Assembly (NCBI RefSeq): GCF_009760925.1
Contig: NZ_VRLV01000005.1
Span: forward strand, 248,001-312,000
Direction: 5' to 3'
Source: Nonomuraea typhae
GTDB lineage: Bacteria > Actinomycetota > Actinomycetes > Streptosporangiales > Streptosporangiaceae
DNA: 64,000 nucleotides
The first letter of the stretch is position 1. Every line of letters starts with the position of its first letter. Shown here piece after piece: positions 1 to 8,514 of this stretch. Position numbers and translations under genes: made by a program. The notes below the pieces were generated by a model, which ran no database searches, was not told where the DNA came from, and saw nothing but the letters and a program-made list of their open reading frames with translations.

Positions 1-62
1 TCGCGCCGGGCCACGAGTTCGACGGGGGCGGAGGGGCCGCGCCGGATGCGTCCAAGGAACAT
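1..62 (-). CDS. possible 5' end of a truncated gene (unrecognised)
   Basis: An ATG on the minus strand at 60-62 opens a frame that stays open to the window edge and begins MFLGRIRRGP. A G-rich stretch just upstream could serve as ribosome binding site. Only about 20 codons are visible, so no family can be named. It would be divergent from the aminotransferase to its right. It may be a chance open frame in GC-rich DNA. Confidence 0.25.
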   Translation of the reverse strand, partial: MFLGRIRRGPSAPVELVARR

Positions 63-177
63 GCCGCCCACCCCATCAAGGCCACCACGCGCCCACAAGC
101 ACCGAAATTTGCGGTGACGACCCACTTCTTGCCCTCTTGCTTGAGCTCGGCGGATCCGCCGCCCTTTGATGGTCGGC

Positions 178-1482
178 ATGAGCCGCACCCTGGACGCCAG
201 CCGCGACCTCTACGCCACCGCCCGGCGCTACATCGCCGGTGGAGTCTCCAGCGACGCCCGCCGTACCACCGGAGTGCCCCTCTACGTCGAGCGCGCCGCA
301 GGCGCGCGTCTGTGGGACGTGGACGGCAACGAGTACGTCGACTACGTCCTCGGCCAGGGCCCCGCCGTGCTGGGCCACTGCCCGCCCGAGGTGGTCGAGG
401 CGGTCAGCGCCCAGGTCGCCCGCGGCATCGTCTACTCCGCCCAGCACGCCGCCGAGGTACGCGTGGCCGAGCGGCTGTGCGCGATGGTCCCCTCGGCCGA
501 ACGCGTGCGCTTCAACACCGTCGGCTCCGAGGCCGCGCACGCCGCCTGGCGCCTGGCCCGCGGCCACACGGGCCGTCCCAAGATCCTCAAGTTCGAGGGG
601 CACTACCACGGCTGGCTGGACCCCGTCCTCTACAGCGTCCACCCCGCGCTGGACCTCGCCGGACCACACGCCGCGCCCGTCCCCGTCCCCGGTACGGCGG
701 GCCAGCCGCCGGCCGGCGACCTGGTCATCGCCCCCTGGAACGACCCCGGCGCCCTGGCCCGGATCATGGACGAGCACGCCGGCCAGATCGCCGCGGTCGT
801 CTGCGAGCCGGTGCTCTGCAACACCGGGGCCATCGAGCCGGAACCCGGCTACCTGGCGGCCGTCCGTGACCTGTGCGACCGCCACGGCAGCCTGCTGATC
901 TTCGACGAGATCATCACCGGCTTCCGCCTGGCTCCCGGCGGCGCCCAGGAGTACCTGGGTGTCACCCCCGACCTGTCGGTGTTCGGCAAGGCGATGGCAG
1001 GCGGCATGCAGGTCTCCGCCCTGGCCGGGCGCGCGGCGGTCATGGACACGATCTCCGCGGGCAGGGTGGCCCACGCCGGCACGTTCAACTCCCAGCCCGT
1101 CGGCATCGCCGCCGCGGAGGCCACGCTGCGCATCCTGGACGAGCGCCGCGAGGAGGTGTACGGCACCCTGTTCGCCCGGGGCCGGGCCCTGATGGCGGGC
1201 ATCCGCGAGGAGGCGGCGAAGGCCGGAGTCCCGCTGCTGGTGGACGGCCCGGGCCCGGTCTTCCAGACCTACTTCACCGGCGCCACGGCGGTCAGGGACT
1301 ACCGCGACTTCGCCCGCACCGACCGCGCCCGGATGGCCCTCCTACACGCGGCGCTCCTCGAGCGGGGCGTCAACATGGTCCCCAGGGGCCTGTGGTTCCT
1401 GTCCACCGCCCACACCGCGGCCGACCTCGGCCGCACCCTCACCGCCTTCGGCGACGCGCTGCGGTCGCTTCCGCTCGGTTGA
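178..1482 (+). CDS. class III PLP aminotransferase, glutamate-1-semialdehyde aminomutase-like
   Basis: This is a fold-type I PLP enzyme of about 434 residues, the usual length of the HemL-like branch. Visible hallmarks are the GGVSS substrate loop near the N-terminus, the DGNEYVDY strand, the EGHYHGW segment, the IFDEIITGFR stretch carrying the PLP-pyridine aspartate, and FGKAMAGG with the Schiff-base lysine. It probably moves an amino group on an amino acid or sugar-like substrate in the cytosol. No haem genes are adjacent, so a true glutamate-1-semialdehyde mutase role is not supported. The start is uncertain: TTG 166, ATG 169 and ATG 178 are in frame without a clear Shine-Dalgarno site, and 178 (MSRTLD) fits the family best. 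Its 3' end overlaps the convergent EamA gene by 141 bp. Confidence 0.85.
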   Translation: MSRTLDASRDLYATARRYIAGGVSSDARRTTGVPLYVERAAGARLWDVDGNEYVDYVLGQGPAVLGHCPPEVVEAVSAQVARGIVYSAQHAAEVRVAERLCAMVPSAERVRFNTVGSEAAHAAWRLARGHTGRPKILKFEGHYHGWLDPVLYSVHPALDLAGPHAAPVPVPGTAGQPPAGDLVIAPWNDPGALARIMDEHAGQIAAVVCEPVLCNTGAIEPEPGYLAAVRDLCDRHGSLLIFDEIITGFRLAPGGAQEYLGVTPDLSVFGKAMAGGMQVSALAGRAAVMDTISAGRVAHAGTFNSQPVGIAAAEATLRILDERREEVYGTLFARGRALMAGIREEAAKAGVPLLVDGPGPVFQTYFTGATAVRDYRDFARTDRARMALLHAALLERGVNMVPRGLWFLSTAHTAADLGRTLTAFGDALRSLPLG

Positions 1483-2361
1483 GATGACCAGCGCCACGCC
1501 GACCAGGATGATCAGCCCGCCGATCATGATCTGCGACGTGATCGCCTCGCCCAGCACGAGCGCGCCCAGCGCCACCGCCACGGCGGGGTTGACGTAGGCG
1601 TAGGTGGCCACCAGCGAGATCGGCGCGTTGCCCAGCAGCCACGAGAACGCGGTGAACCCGACCAGCGAGCCGACCAGGATCAGGTAGGCCAGCGCCACCC
1701 ACGAACGCGGCGTGACCGCGGCCAGGTCCAGCCGCTCGCCCAGCCCGGTGCCGAGCAGCGCCAGCCCGATCCCGCCCACGAGCATCTCCACGGCCGCGGT
1801 GGCGAGCGCGTTGGCCGGCATGGCGATCCGCCCGGCGAGGAACGACCCGATCGCCCAGGAGACCGAGGCCAGCAGCACGATCACGATGCCGGTCGCGGAG
1901 GCGCCCTGGGCACCGGTCAGCGAGAGCGCCGCCACGCCGCCGAGCCCGACGAGCACGCCGGCGAGGGTGAGCGCCTTGGGCCGGTCGCGCACCAGGAACC
2001 GGAAGACCACCAGCCACAGCGGCACGGAGGCGACCAGCAGCGCGGCCAGGCCGGTCGAGATGGTCTGCTCGGCCACGGCCAGCATGCCGTTGCCCAGGGT
2101 GAGCAGCAGCAGCCCGGCGACGGCGGCCCCGAGGAACTCGCGGCGGCTCATCCTGAACGCCCGCTTGCCGTGGCGCAGCAGCAGGAACCCGCCCAGCAGC
2201 ACGGCCGCGACGGTGAACCGCATGGCCCCGCTCAGCATGGGCGGCAGCGACTCCACGGCGACGCCGATGCCCAGATAGGTGGAACCCCAGACGACGTAGA
2301 CGATCGCGAGGGCGCCCCACACCAGCAGCGAAGCGCGGCGGTCAGTGGCGTTTGCTCCCAT
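1342..2361 (-). CDS. EamA/DMT-family transporter (RhaT/YdcZ-like exporter)
   Basis: The 339-residue product has ten hydrophobic segments in two repeated five-helix EamA halves, starting with the signature YVVWGSTYLGIG in helix 1 and ending near VGVALVISTERKRP. Such proteins export metabolites or amino acids across the cytoplasmic membrane; the substrate is unknown. After the last helix comes a charged, Gly/Glu-rich tail of about 45 residues, which lies on the strand opposite the 3' end of the aminotransferase gene. The tail may be a product of the open antisense frame rather than a selected domain. The ATG at 2361 is the first credible start, and the upstream 140 bp is shared with the divergent rhodanese gene. 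Confidence 0.85.
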   Translation of the reverse strand: MGANATDRRASLLVWGALAIVYVVWGSTYLGIGVAVESLPPMLSGAMRFTVAAVLLGGFLLLRHGKRAFRMSRREFLGAAVAGLLLLTLGNGMLAVAEQTISTGLAALLVASVPLWLVVFRFLVRDRPKALTLAGVLVGLGGVAALSLTGAQGASATGIVIVLLASVSWAIGSFLAGRIAMPANALATAAVEMLVGGIGLALLGTGLGERLDLAAVTPRSWVALAYLILVGSLVGFTAFSWLLGNAPISLVATYAYVNPAVAVALGALVLGEAITSQIMIGGLIILVGVALVISTERKRPQRVAEGGEGAAEVGRGVGGGQEPQAPGDHVDAPLEERRV

Positions 2362-2501
2362 GGGTCATGACAATAGCGGCGGCGACCGACATTTTGTGCG
2401 TTGGCGGGATTTTAGCGATAGGAGGCTTTCGTGCCACTCGTTGGGGCGGCCATCCGGGCGACAGGATCGGGGCCAGAGCCGCCCTAGGAGGAGAAGCCCA
2501 C

Positions 2502-2960
2502 ATGTCCGCCGTCACCAGCATCGCCCCCGCCGGCAACGCCGCCGCCCTCGCCCACTTCGCCGCCCGCCTCGCCTTCGAGACCGACGTCTCCGATGTGGCC
2601 GCCGACCTCCAGGACGGCGTCCCCGGCCTGGTGGTGATCGACTCCCGCAGCAAGGAGAGCTGGGACCAGGGCCACGTCGACGGCGCCGTCCACCTGCCCA
2701 CCGGCGAGATCGCCGCCCGGGCCGAGAGCCTCGTCCCCAAGGACACGGTGGTGGTGACCTACTGCTGGGGCCCCGGCTGCAACGGCGCCACCCGGGCCGC
2801 CCTGGAGTTCGCCAAGCTCGGCTACGCGGTCAAGGAGATGATCGGCGGCTTCGAGTACTGGGCCAGGGAGGGCTTCCCGGTGGCCACCTCGGCCGGAGTC
2901 ACCCGCCACCCGATCGACAAGCTGACCGCGCCGGTCTCGGGGATCGCCTGCGCGTGTTAA
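2502..2960 (+). CDS. rhodanese-like domain protein
   Basis: A single rhodanese domain of 152 residues. It contains the VVIDSRSKESWDQGHVDGA start of the fold and the active-site loop YCWGPGCNGATRAA, where the cysteine of the persulfide-carrying loop is expected. It likely acts as a cytosolic sulfurtransferase or as a sensor of reactive sulfur. The ATG at 2502 is preceded by AGGAGGAGAA at 2486-2495, a strong ribosome binding site that decides the start; upstream in-frame ATGs at 2352 and 2367 lack one. The C-terminus ends in CAC, two extra cysteines that could bind metal or form a disulfide. It is monocistronic and divergent from the EamA gene. Confidence 0.85.
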   Translation: MSAVTSIAPAGNAAALAHFAARLAFETDVSDVAADLQDGVPGLVVIDSRSKESWDQGHVDGAVHLPTGEIAARAESLVPKDTVVVTYCWGPGCNGATRAALEFAKLGYAVKEMIGGFEYWAREGFPVATSAGVTRHPIDKLTAPVSGIACAC

Positions 2961-3070
2961 GGACGAGCGGCGGGGGTTGGTGCCCCCGTCCGAATCCCGT
3001 CGATCGGGGGCGAGGGGAACATACCCCACCTCCCCGGTCGTCAATCCCGGTCCAGCCGCCCAACAAGCGC

Positions 3071-3164
3071 CGTAACGGCGGGGACCACGTCCGACGTGAG
3101 AAGCGATCCCCCCGATCGGCGCCCGCCGGCGTCGGCGGGTGGTGGGGGCGGTGGCCTGCCGTAA
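3071..3164 (-). repeat. repeat family copy A (partial, about 95 bp)
   Basis: This stretch matches the longer copies at 25124-25324 and 30293-30492, sharing the core CGTCCGACGTGAGAAGCGAT followed by a C-run and a GC-rich hairpin arm. Read on the minus strand it starts with a TTACGG terminus, as the other copies do. In that orientation it lies downstream of the regulator gene at 3281-4570. It diverges and stops earlier than the other two copies, so it is an older or truncated copy. Confidence 0.75.
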
Positions 3165-3236
3165 TGGCGGAGTGACATTACGTGCAGGAACCACCGCACC
3201 CCCCGAAACAACACCCCCATCGAAGAGAAGAGTGGG

Positions 3237-3278
3237 GGTCCGCCGTCCGCATCATGGGGGAAGGGGGGACGGCGGACC
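3237..3278 (-). terminator. hairpin terminator after the wHTH regulator
   Basis: GGTCCGCCGTCC at 3237-3248 pairs perfectly with GGACGGCGGACC at 3267-3278 across an 18-nt loop. It sits three bases beyond the stop codon of the minus-strand regulator gene. There is no long T-run, as is usual in actinomycetes. Confidence 0.6.
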
Positions 3279-3280
3279 GT

Positions 3281-4570
3281 TCAGCGGGGACCGAGCTTCT
3301 CCACGATCAGCCGATACAGCTGGCGGGGACGGCCAGGCTGTGGAGTGCGGTTGGGCGGAAGCGGCCACGCGAGCCCCTCGTCAACCAACGTGCGCAGCAA
3401 CCGCCGGGCGGTACGCGGCGTGACTCCGAGCATGCGCCCGGCCCCCTCCGCGTCCACCACCGTGTCTCCGCCCTCCAGCTTGGCCGCCAGCCGCGCCAGA
3501 ACCTCCACGCCCTTGGGTTTGAGCGTGGTGGATCCCTGCGGCGGCATCCTGGGCGCGGGGATGAGCGCGCGGCCCTCGCGGTCCACGGCGAATCCCTGTG
3601 CCTGCTTGCCCGCCTGCGTGCGCGCCAGGGCGGCCCTGGCGTGCGACTCGGCGTCGTGCGTGGTGCGCCCCATCCCGACGCCCACCTCTACCGCCAGCCC
3701 CAGCTCCTCGCGGATCCTGGAGGCGAACGGCAGCACCCTGAACCCGTCCGTCGCGGCCGTGATCGAGCCTCTGGTCGCGGTGACCAGGTAGGCGTGATCG
3801 TCGATCGGCCACACGGTGGCGTTGATCCGGTTGGCTTCCTGGACCAGCAGCCGGTGCAGAGACAGGCGTAGTTCGTCGCGCCAATAGCGGGGTGCCGCGC
3901 GCCGCACGGGTTCGCGCAGCGTAGGCACCTCCACCAGCACCACCGTTAGTTGTGACTCCTCCAGCCGGTGGTGCGCGCCGAGGAGTGCGGCCGTGTGCAG
4001 CGCGGTGCGCACGGCTCCTGAGGTCGGCCTGATCCTGATGACCGGGACGCCCGCTGTCTGCAGGCGTTCGGCCACCGAGGGCAGGCAGGTCAGGGCGCCT
4101 GTGCTGGCACCCTGGCGCAGTAGGCGCTCGTGGTAGGCCGCGATCGTCCCGGTGGCCCCGGGCTCGTCGCGGCTGTGCACATCCGTGGCCGGAATACCCA
4201 AATCGGTATAGGCCTCTTCAACCTCGGCCCGTGAGACCACGTCGATGCTGACCCGCTTGGGGTCGATCCGAGTGTCCAGCGCCGCCTTCGCCAGTGCCGC
4301 GACCAACGCGCTGCCGCCCAGTTGTACGTAGGTCGCCGGCATGGTCAGCACGCCTGATCGCCGGGCCAGGTCGTAAGGGACCGGGCTGGCGAACAGGCAC
4401 GCGTCCACACCGGGACCCAGCCGTGTCACCTTGTCAGGCGCCTCCTGCTCATCTCTGTAGGCGGCGGCCACCAAGCGGCACGGCAAGGGCGCAGCTGCAT
4501 GACCCATCAGCATGACCCGCTCGACCAGATCGTGCGGGCCGACCACGCCAATGGTCAGATCCGGTGTCAT
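3281..4570 (-). CDS. putative transcriptional regulator with nucleotide-cyclase-like and C-terminal wHTH domains
   Basis: I do not recognise a named gene. The ~429-residue protein opens with LTIGVVGPHDLVERV, a receiver- or Rossmann-like N-terminal region (1-160). A middle region (about 225-345) with VEVGVGMGRTTHDAES resembles the fold of GGDEF/GTP-cyclohydrolase III-type sensor domains but lacks a GGDEF motif. A C-terminal winged helix (about 350-425) contains RMLGVTPRTARRLLRTLV, typical of DNA recognition. It most likely couples a ligand or GTP-like signal to transcription. In-frame starts exist at 4690, 4630 and 4570; 4570 fits the conserved beginning of the domain. The gene is followed by a strong hairpin and transcribed alone. 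Confidence 0.6.
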   Translation of the reverse strand: MTPDLTIGVVGPHDLVERVMLMGHAAAPLPCRLVAAAYRDEQEAPDKVTRLGPGVDACLFASPVPYDLARRSGVLTMPATYVQLGGSALVAALAKAALDTRIDPKRVSIDVVSRAEVEEAYTDLGIPATDVHSRDEPGATGTIAAYHERLLRQGASTGALTCLPSVAERLQTAGVPVIRIRPTSGAVRTALHTAALLGAHHRLEESQLTVVLVEVPTLREPVRRAAPRYWRDELRLSLHRLLVQEANRINATVWPIDDHAYLVTATRGSITAATDGFRVLPFASRIREELGLAVEVGVGMGRTTHDAESHARAALARTQAGKQAQGFAVDREGRALIPAPRMPPQGSTTLKPKGVEVLARLAAKLEGGDTVVDAEGAGRMLGVTPRTARRLLRTLVDEGLAWPLPPNRTPQPGRPRQLYRLIVEKLGPR

Positions 4571-4771
4571 GGCGCCCGGGCGTGACACTCGGGGAGTTTC
4601 TTCGGCCCTCTCGACCAATGTTCGTCCCATCCTGCCGTCCGTTGCAGTGCTCTCTTTTGGAACGATCGCTCGCGGGGGCCGTAATGTCACGCCCGACTTT
4701 TCCGGAAAGCCGTTCTGGTTGACCGCCCGGGGCGCTGTTTCAGCAGCTCATAGCGTATTTCACAGGCTATT

Positions 4772-6040
4772 TCAGCGTCCTGAAATCTCTCGCGTAATGT
4801 CCGCTCCCAGGGCCCGCATTCGCTCGGCGAGATGGGCGTGACCCCGGTCGATGAGGTATCCGGACTCGATGACCGTCTCGCCCTTTGCGGCCAGGCCCGC
4901 AAGTACCAGAGCGATGCCGGAACGCAGGTCGTGCGCCGTCACGTGGGCCCCGCTGAGCGGGGTGGCGCCGCGCACGATGGCCCGGCTGCCCTCGACCTCG
5001 ACGTCGGCCCCCATCTTGTTGAGCTCGCCGGCCAGCGCGAAGCGGCCGTCGAAGATGCGCTCGTGGATGTAGCTCACGCCGTCGGCCAGGCAGGCCACGG
5101 TCATCATCGGCGACTGCAGGTCGGTGGCGAAGCCCGGGTACGTGTCGGTGATGATGTTGATGGGCCGCAGCGGCTGCCGGTCGCAGCGCACGTGCAGCAC
5201 GGCGCCCTGCTTGGCGAACTCGACGCCCATCTGCTCCAGCTTGTAGCGGACGACGCCCAGGTCGAGGCCGGTGCCGACGAGGCTGAGCTCACCGCCGGTG
5301 AGCGCGGCCGCCATGGCGAAGACGCCCGCGTCGAGCCGGTCGGGCATGACCGTGTGCTCGACGGCGTGCAGGTGCTCGACGCCCTCGACGGTGATGAAGC
5401 CGGTGCCGCCGCCGCGGATCTTCGCGCCCATCTTGGTGAGCATGTCGATGACGTCGAGCACCTCGGGCTCCAGCGCCGCGTTCTCGATCACGGTGACGCC
5501 CTTGGCCAGGGCGGCGGCCATGATGAGGTTCTCGGTGCCGGTGTGCGAGGGCGTGTCGAGGTACAGCGTGGCGCCGGCCAGGCCGGAGGCTTTGACGTGG
5601 ATGACGGTCTCGCCCTCGTCCACGATGGCGCCCAGGCGCTTGTAGCCCAGGTAGTGGAAGTCGAGGTTGCGGCTGCCCAGGTTGCAGCCGCCGACGCCCT
5701 CGACGATGGCCTCGCCCAGCCGGTGGAGGAGGGCGGGGGTGAACAGCACCGAGCCGCGGAAGCGCCGGGCGATCTCGGCGGGCAGCACCGGGCTGGTGAG
5801 CCGGGAGGCGTCGATGACCAGGGTGCGCTCGGCCTCGTGCAGCTCGACGTAGGCGCCGATGGCCTGCGCGAGCTCGACGGCCCGCCGTACGTCCTCGATG
5901 ATCGGGACGTTGCGCAGGACCGTGCGGCCCTTGGAGGCGAGAAGGGCCGCACCGATCATCGGCAGCACGGCGTTCTTCGCGCCCTGGATGAAGGCGGTTC
6001 CACGCAAAGCGTTGCCACCGCGCACGCGGTATCGGACCAT
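4772..6040 (-). CDS. murA: UDP-N-acetylglucosamine 1-carboxyvinyltransferase (MurA family)
   Basis: Transfers enolpyruvate from PEP to UDP-GlcNAc, the committed step of peptidoglycan synthesis, in the cytosol. The 422-residue protein has the EPSP-synthase fold. Active-site residues are in place: Lys22 in GAKNAVLP, Cys119 in GGCNLGSRNLD (equivalent to E. coli Cys115), and the aspartate in YPGFATDLQ. The start at 6040 is supported by GAGGAG on the minus strand about 8 bases upstream; an upstream in-frame start at 6085 is less likely. It follows purC by 78 bp on the same strand and could be cotranscribed. Actinomycetes often carry more than one MurA, so this may be a paralogue used in a special wall or antibiotic context. 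Confidence 0.88.
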   Translation of the reverse strand: MVRYRVRGGNALRGTAFIQGAKNAVLPMIGAALLASKGRTVLRNVPIIEDVRRAVELAQAIGAYVELHEAERTLVIDASRLTSPVLPAEIARRFRGSVLFTPALLHRLGEAIVEGVGGCNLGSRNLDFHYLGYKRLGAIVDEGETVIHVKASGLAGATLYLDTPSHTGTENLIMAAALAKGVTVIENAALEPEVLDVIDMLTKMGAKIRGGGTGFITVEGVEHLHAVEHTVMPDRLDAGVFAMAAALTGGELSLVGTGLDLGVVRYKLEQMGVEFAKQGAVLHVRCDRQPLRPINIITDTYPGFATDLQSPMMTVACLADGVSYIHERIFDGRFALAGELNKMGADVEVEGSRAIVRGATPLSGAHVTAHDLRSGIALVLAGLAAKGETVIESGYLIDRGHAHLAERMRALGADITREISGR

Positions 6041-6118
6041 CCGTGCGGCTCCTCGGAAGTTATCGGTCGGGCTCGAACGGGCCAACAGTAGCCGCTAACC
6101 ACGCGTGCCCCGGCCGAA

Positions 6119-6955
6119 TCACCCGCTAAAAGGCGTACCAGTGAGCCGCTCGTATGCCTCGAGATAACGCGCTCTGGTTCGATTGACGACTTCCTCCGGA
6201 AGTGGTGGGGGCGGGTTTCCTGAGGATTTGTCCCAACTCGAATCGGGTGACGTTAGCCAATCTCGGACATACTGCTTGTCAAAGGATGGTTGAGGTCTGC
6301 CTGGCTGCCATTCTGCGGCCGGCCAAAAACGGGAAGAGTCGGGAGTCAGGACTTCGTCGGCCAGCGTCAGTTCGCCGTCGGCGTCCCAGCCGAGTTCGAT
6401 CTTGGTGTCGGCCAGGATGATGCCGCGCTCGCGGGCGATCTCCGCGCCTCGGGTGTAGACGGCCAGCGTGATCCGGCGGAGTTCCTCGGCGGTCTCCCGG
6501 CCGACCTCCTCGACGACCTGGTCGAAGGTGATCGGCTCGTCGTGCTCGCCGACCGGCGCCTTGGTCGTGGGCGTGAAGATCGGCTCGGGCAGCCGGTCGC
6601 CGTCCACCAGGCCGGGCGGCAGCCGTACGCCGGAGACCGCGCCCGTGCGCTGGTAGTCGAGCAGGCCCGCGCCGGTGAGGTAGCCGCGCGCCACGCACTC
6701 GACCGGCACCATCCGCAGCGACTTGCACACCACGCTGCGGGTGTTGGGGCCGTGGCTCACCACATGGTGCGGGACGACGTCCTTGAGCTGGTCGAACCAC
6801 CACAGCGACAGCTGGGTCAGGATCGCGCCCTTGTCCGGGATCTCGGATTCGAGGATGTAGTCGAAGGCCGAGATGCGGTCGGAGGCGACCATCATCAGCA
6901 TGCCCTCGTCGGTGAGGTAGAGGTCGCGTACCTTGCCGGAGTGAACGTGCTTCAT
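6119..6955 (-). CDS. purC: phosphoribosylaminoimidazole-succinocarboxamide synthase (SAICAR synthetase)
   Basis: Joins CAIR with aspartate using ATP in de novo purine synthesis. The 278-residue product has the family landmarks HSGKVRDLY (nucleotide loop) near the N-terminus, ASDRISAFD, VECVARGYLTG, and LADTKIELGWD with the metal and substrate residues. The length matches the monofunctional bacterial enzyme. The ATG at 6953-6955 overlaps the TGA of purD at 6952-6954 (ATGA), so the two are translationally coupled. The same frame remains open far upstream inside purD, but that extension is the shadow of purD. Confidence 0.96.
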   Translation of the reverse strand: MKHVHSGKVRDLYLTDEGMLMMVASDRISAFDYILESEIPDKGAILTQLSLWWFDQLKDVVPHHVVSHGPNTRSVVCKSLRMVPVECVARGYLTGAGLLDYQRTGAVSGVRLPPGLVDGDRLPEPIFTPTTKAPVGEHDEPITFDQVVEEVGRETAEELRRITLAVYTRGAEIARERGIILADTKIELGWDADGELTLADEVLTPDSSRFWPAAEWQPGRPQPSFDKQYVRDWLTSPDSSWDKSSGNPPPPLPEEVVNRTRARYLEAYERLTGTPFSG

Positions 6956-8166
6956 CGGGCGATGTCCGTCCTGTAGTGGGAGCCGCGCAGCTTCACGCGG
7001 GCGACCAGGTCGTAGGCGTTGGCCCTGGCCGTGGCCTGGTCGGGGCCGGTGCCGACCACGCTGAGCACCCGGCCGCCGTCGGAGACCACCCGCCCGTCCA
7101 CGAGCGTGGTCCCGGCGTGGATCACGTAGGCGTTCTCCGTCGGCTCCAGGCCGGTGATCACATCGCCCTTGACCGGCGTGTCCGGGTAGTTCTCCGCGGC
7201 GATCACCACGGTCACCGCCGCGCCCTCGCGCCATTCGAGCTCGCCGTGCAGCGTCCCGTTCGCGCAGCTCAGCAGCAGCCCCGCCAGCGGCGTGGCCAGC
7301 CGGTCGAGCAGCACCTGGGTCTCGGGGTCGCCGAAGCGCGCGTTGAACTCGATGACCTTCGGCCCCTTGCTCGTCAGCGCCAGCCCGACGTAGAGCACTC
7401 CCTGGTACGGCAGGCCGCGCCGGCCGAGTTCGGCGATCGTCGGCTGGACCACCTCGCGCATGACCTGGTCGGCCAGGTCGTCCGGCGCCCAGGGCAGCGG
7501 CGTGTAGGCGCCCATGCCGCCGGTGTTGGGGCCCTCGTCGCCGTCGTAGGCGCGCTTGAAGTCCTGGGCGGGCCGCAGCGCGACCGCGCTCGTCCCGTCG
7601 CACAGCGCGAACAGCGAGACCTCGGGCCCGTCGAGGTACTCCTCGATCACCACGCGCTCGCAGGAGGCCGCGTGCGCCAGCGCCGTCTCCAGCGAGCCGG
7701 TCACCACCACGCCCTTGCCCGCGGCCAGCCCGTCGTCCTTGACCACGTAGGGGGCGCCGAACTCGGCCAGCGCGGCCGCGGCCTCCTCGGGGGTGGCGCA
7801 CGTGCGCGACCGGGCGGTGGGCACCCCGGCGGCGGCCATGATCTCCTTGGCGAAGGCTTTGGAGCCTTCGAGCATCGCGGCCTCGCCCGACGGGCCGAAG
7901 ACCGGTATTCCGGCGGCCCTTATCGCGTCGGCCACGCCGGCCACCAGCGGCGCCTCGGGCCCGATCACGACCAGCTCGGCGCCCAGGGCGCGGGCCAGCT
8001 CGGTGACGGCGGCGGGATCGGTCGCGACGACGGGGTGGGTCGTGGCGATCTCCCGGATGCCCGCGTTGCCGGGGGCGCAGTGGAGTTCGCTGACCTGGGG
8101 ATCAAGGCTGAGGGCGCGGCACAGGGCGTGCTCGCGCCCGCCGGAGCCGATGACTAGAACGCGCAC
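6952..8166 (-). CDS. purD: phosphoribosylamine-glycine ligase (GAR synthetase)
   Basis: ATP-grasp enzyme of de novo purine synthesis that ligates glycine to 5-phosphoribosylamine. The 404-residue monofunctional protein begins with MRVLVIGSGGREHAL (GTG start at 8166). It contains the ATP-grasp segments YVVKDDGLAAGKGV and GPNTGGMGAYTP, and the metal-binding VIEFNARFGDPE. The short length shows there is no fused PurM or PurN. It is the first gene of a purD-purC unit. The 350-bp divergent region shared with corA holds its promoter, though no convincing -10/-35 pair could be fixed. Confidence 0.97.
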   Translation of the reverse strand: MRVLVIGSGGREHALCRALSLDPQVSELHCAPGNAGIREIATTHPVVATDPAAVTELARALGAELVVIGPEAPLVAGVADAIRAAGIPVFGPSGEAAMLEGSKAFAKEIMAAAGVPTARSRTCATPEEAAAALAEFGAPYVVKDDGLAAGKGVVVTGSLETALAHAASCERVVIEEYLDGPEVSLFALCDGTSAVALRPAQDFKRAYDGDEGPNTGGMGAYTPLPWAPDDLADQVMREVVQPTIAELGRRGLPYQGVLYVGLALTSKGPKVIEFNARFGDPETQVLLDRLATPLAGLLLSCANGTLHGELEWREGAAVTVVIAAENYPDTPVKGDVITGLEPTENAYVIHAGTTLVDGRVVSDGGRVLSVVGTGPDQATARANAYDLVARVKLRGSHYRTDIAR

Positions 8167-8514
8167 CCCGCCATTGTCCCAGGCCCGCCGGGCCTTGACC
8201 GCGCTGGGCGGTTCCTGGGGGTGCGCATGGTGAACTTTTGTGGAGTTCTGCCGGTTCTCGTGGCTGGTTGGCGAGTATCGTCAGCTGGGTTGACCCCTGT
8301 GTGGTAAGTTAGGGCGGCTTTGCGGCGTCTCTTGTGATTGGAGGTGGTCCGGGATGAAACCTGGTGATCCCAGCAGTACGTGCTCACACACGTACGCCGT
8401 ACATACCCTCGACCACTCCAATCCGGCAGCCTGATCGTGCCTCCACGCCTTCTTTGATTGAGGTGACACTTCACTGCGCGTGGACCGGCCCAGGTCGGGC
8501 GGAAAGGGACTGCC
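8167..8514. other. divergent purD/corA intergenic region
   Basis: A 348-bp non-coding stretch between purD (minus) and corA (plus). Its main content is an 86-nt element able to fold into a three-way junction (8337-8422). TTGACC at 8290-8295 is a possible -35 box for corA, but no -10 at proper spacing is evident. The open frame across it on the minus strand has no coding character. Confidence 0.5.
8337..8422 (+). promoter_or_regulatory. candidate structured RNA leader upstream of corA
   Basis: The outer stem pairs ATTGGAGGTGGTC (8337-8349, one bulged G) with GACCACTCCAAT (8411-8422). Inside lie a GGGAT/ATCCC hairpin (8351-8355 with 8367-8371) and a 7-bp GTACGTG/CACGTAC hairpin (8376-8382 with 8389-8395). 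This makes a compact three-way junction that ends 92 nt before the corA start. I could not match it to a known riboswitch class. Because inverted repeats fold on both strands, it could instead belong to the purD transcript or be a protein operator. Confidence 0.4.

Larger units (their letters stand above)
2961..3280. other. intergenic stretch with repeat copy A and a terminator
   Basis: Between the rhodanese stop and the convergent regulator gene there is no credible coding frame. It holds a partial copy of a repeat found twice more in the window (3071-3164) and a 12-bp GC-rich hairpin at 3237-3278. Confidence 0.7.
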
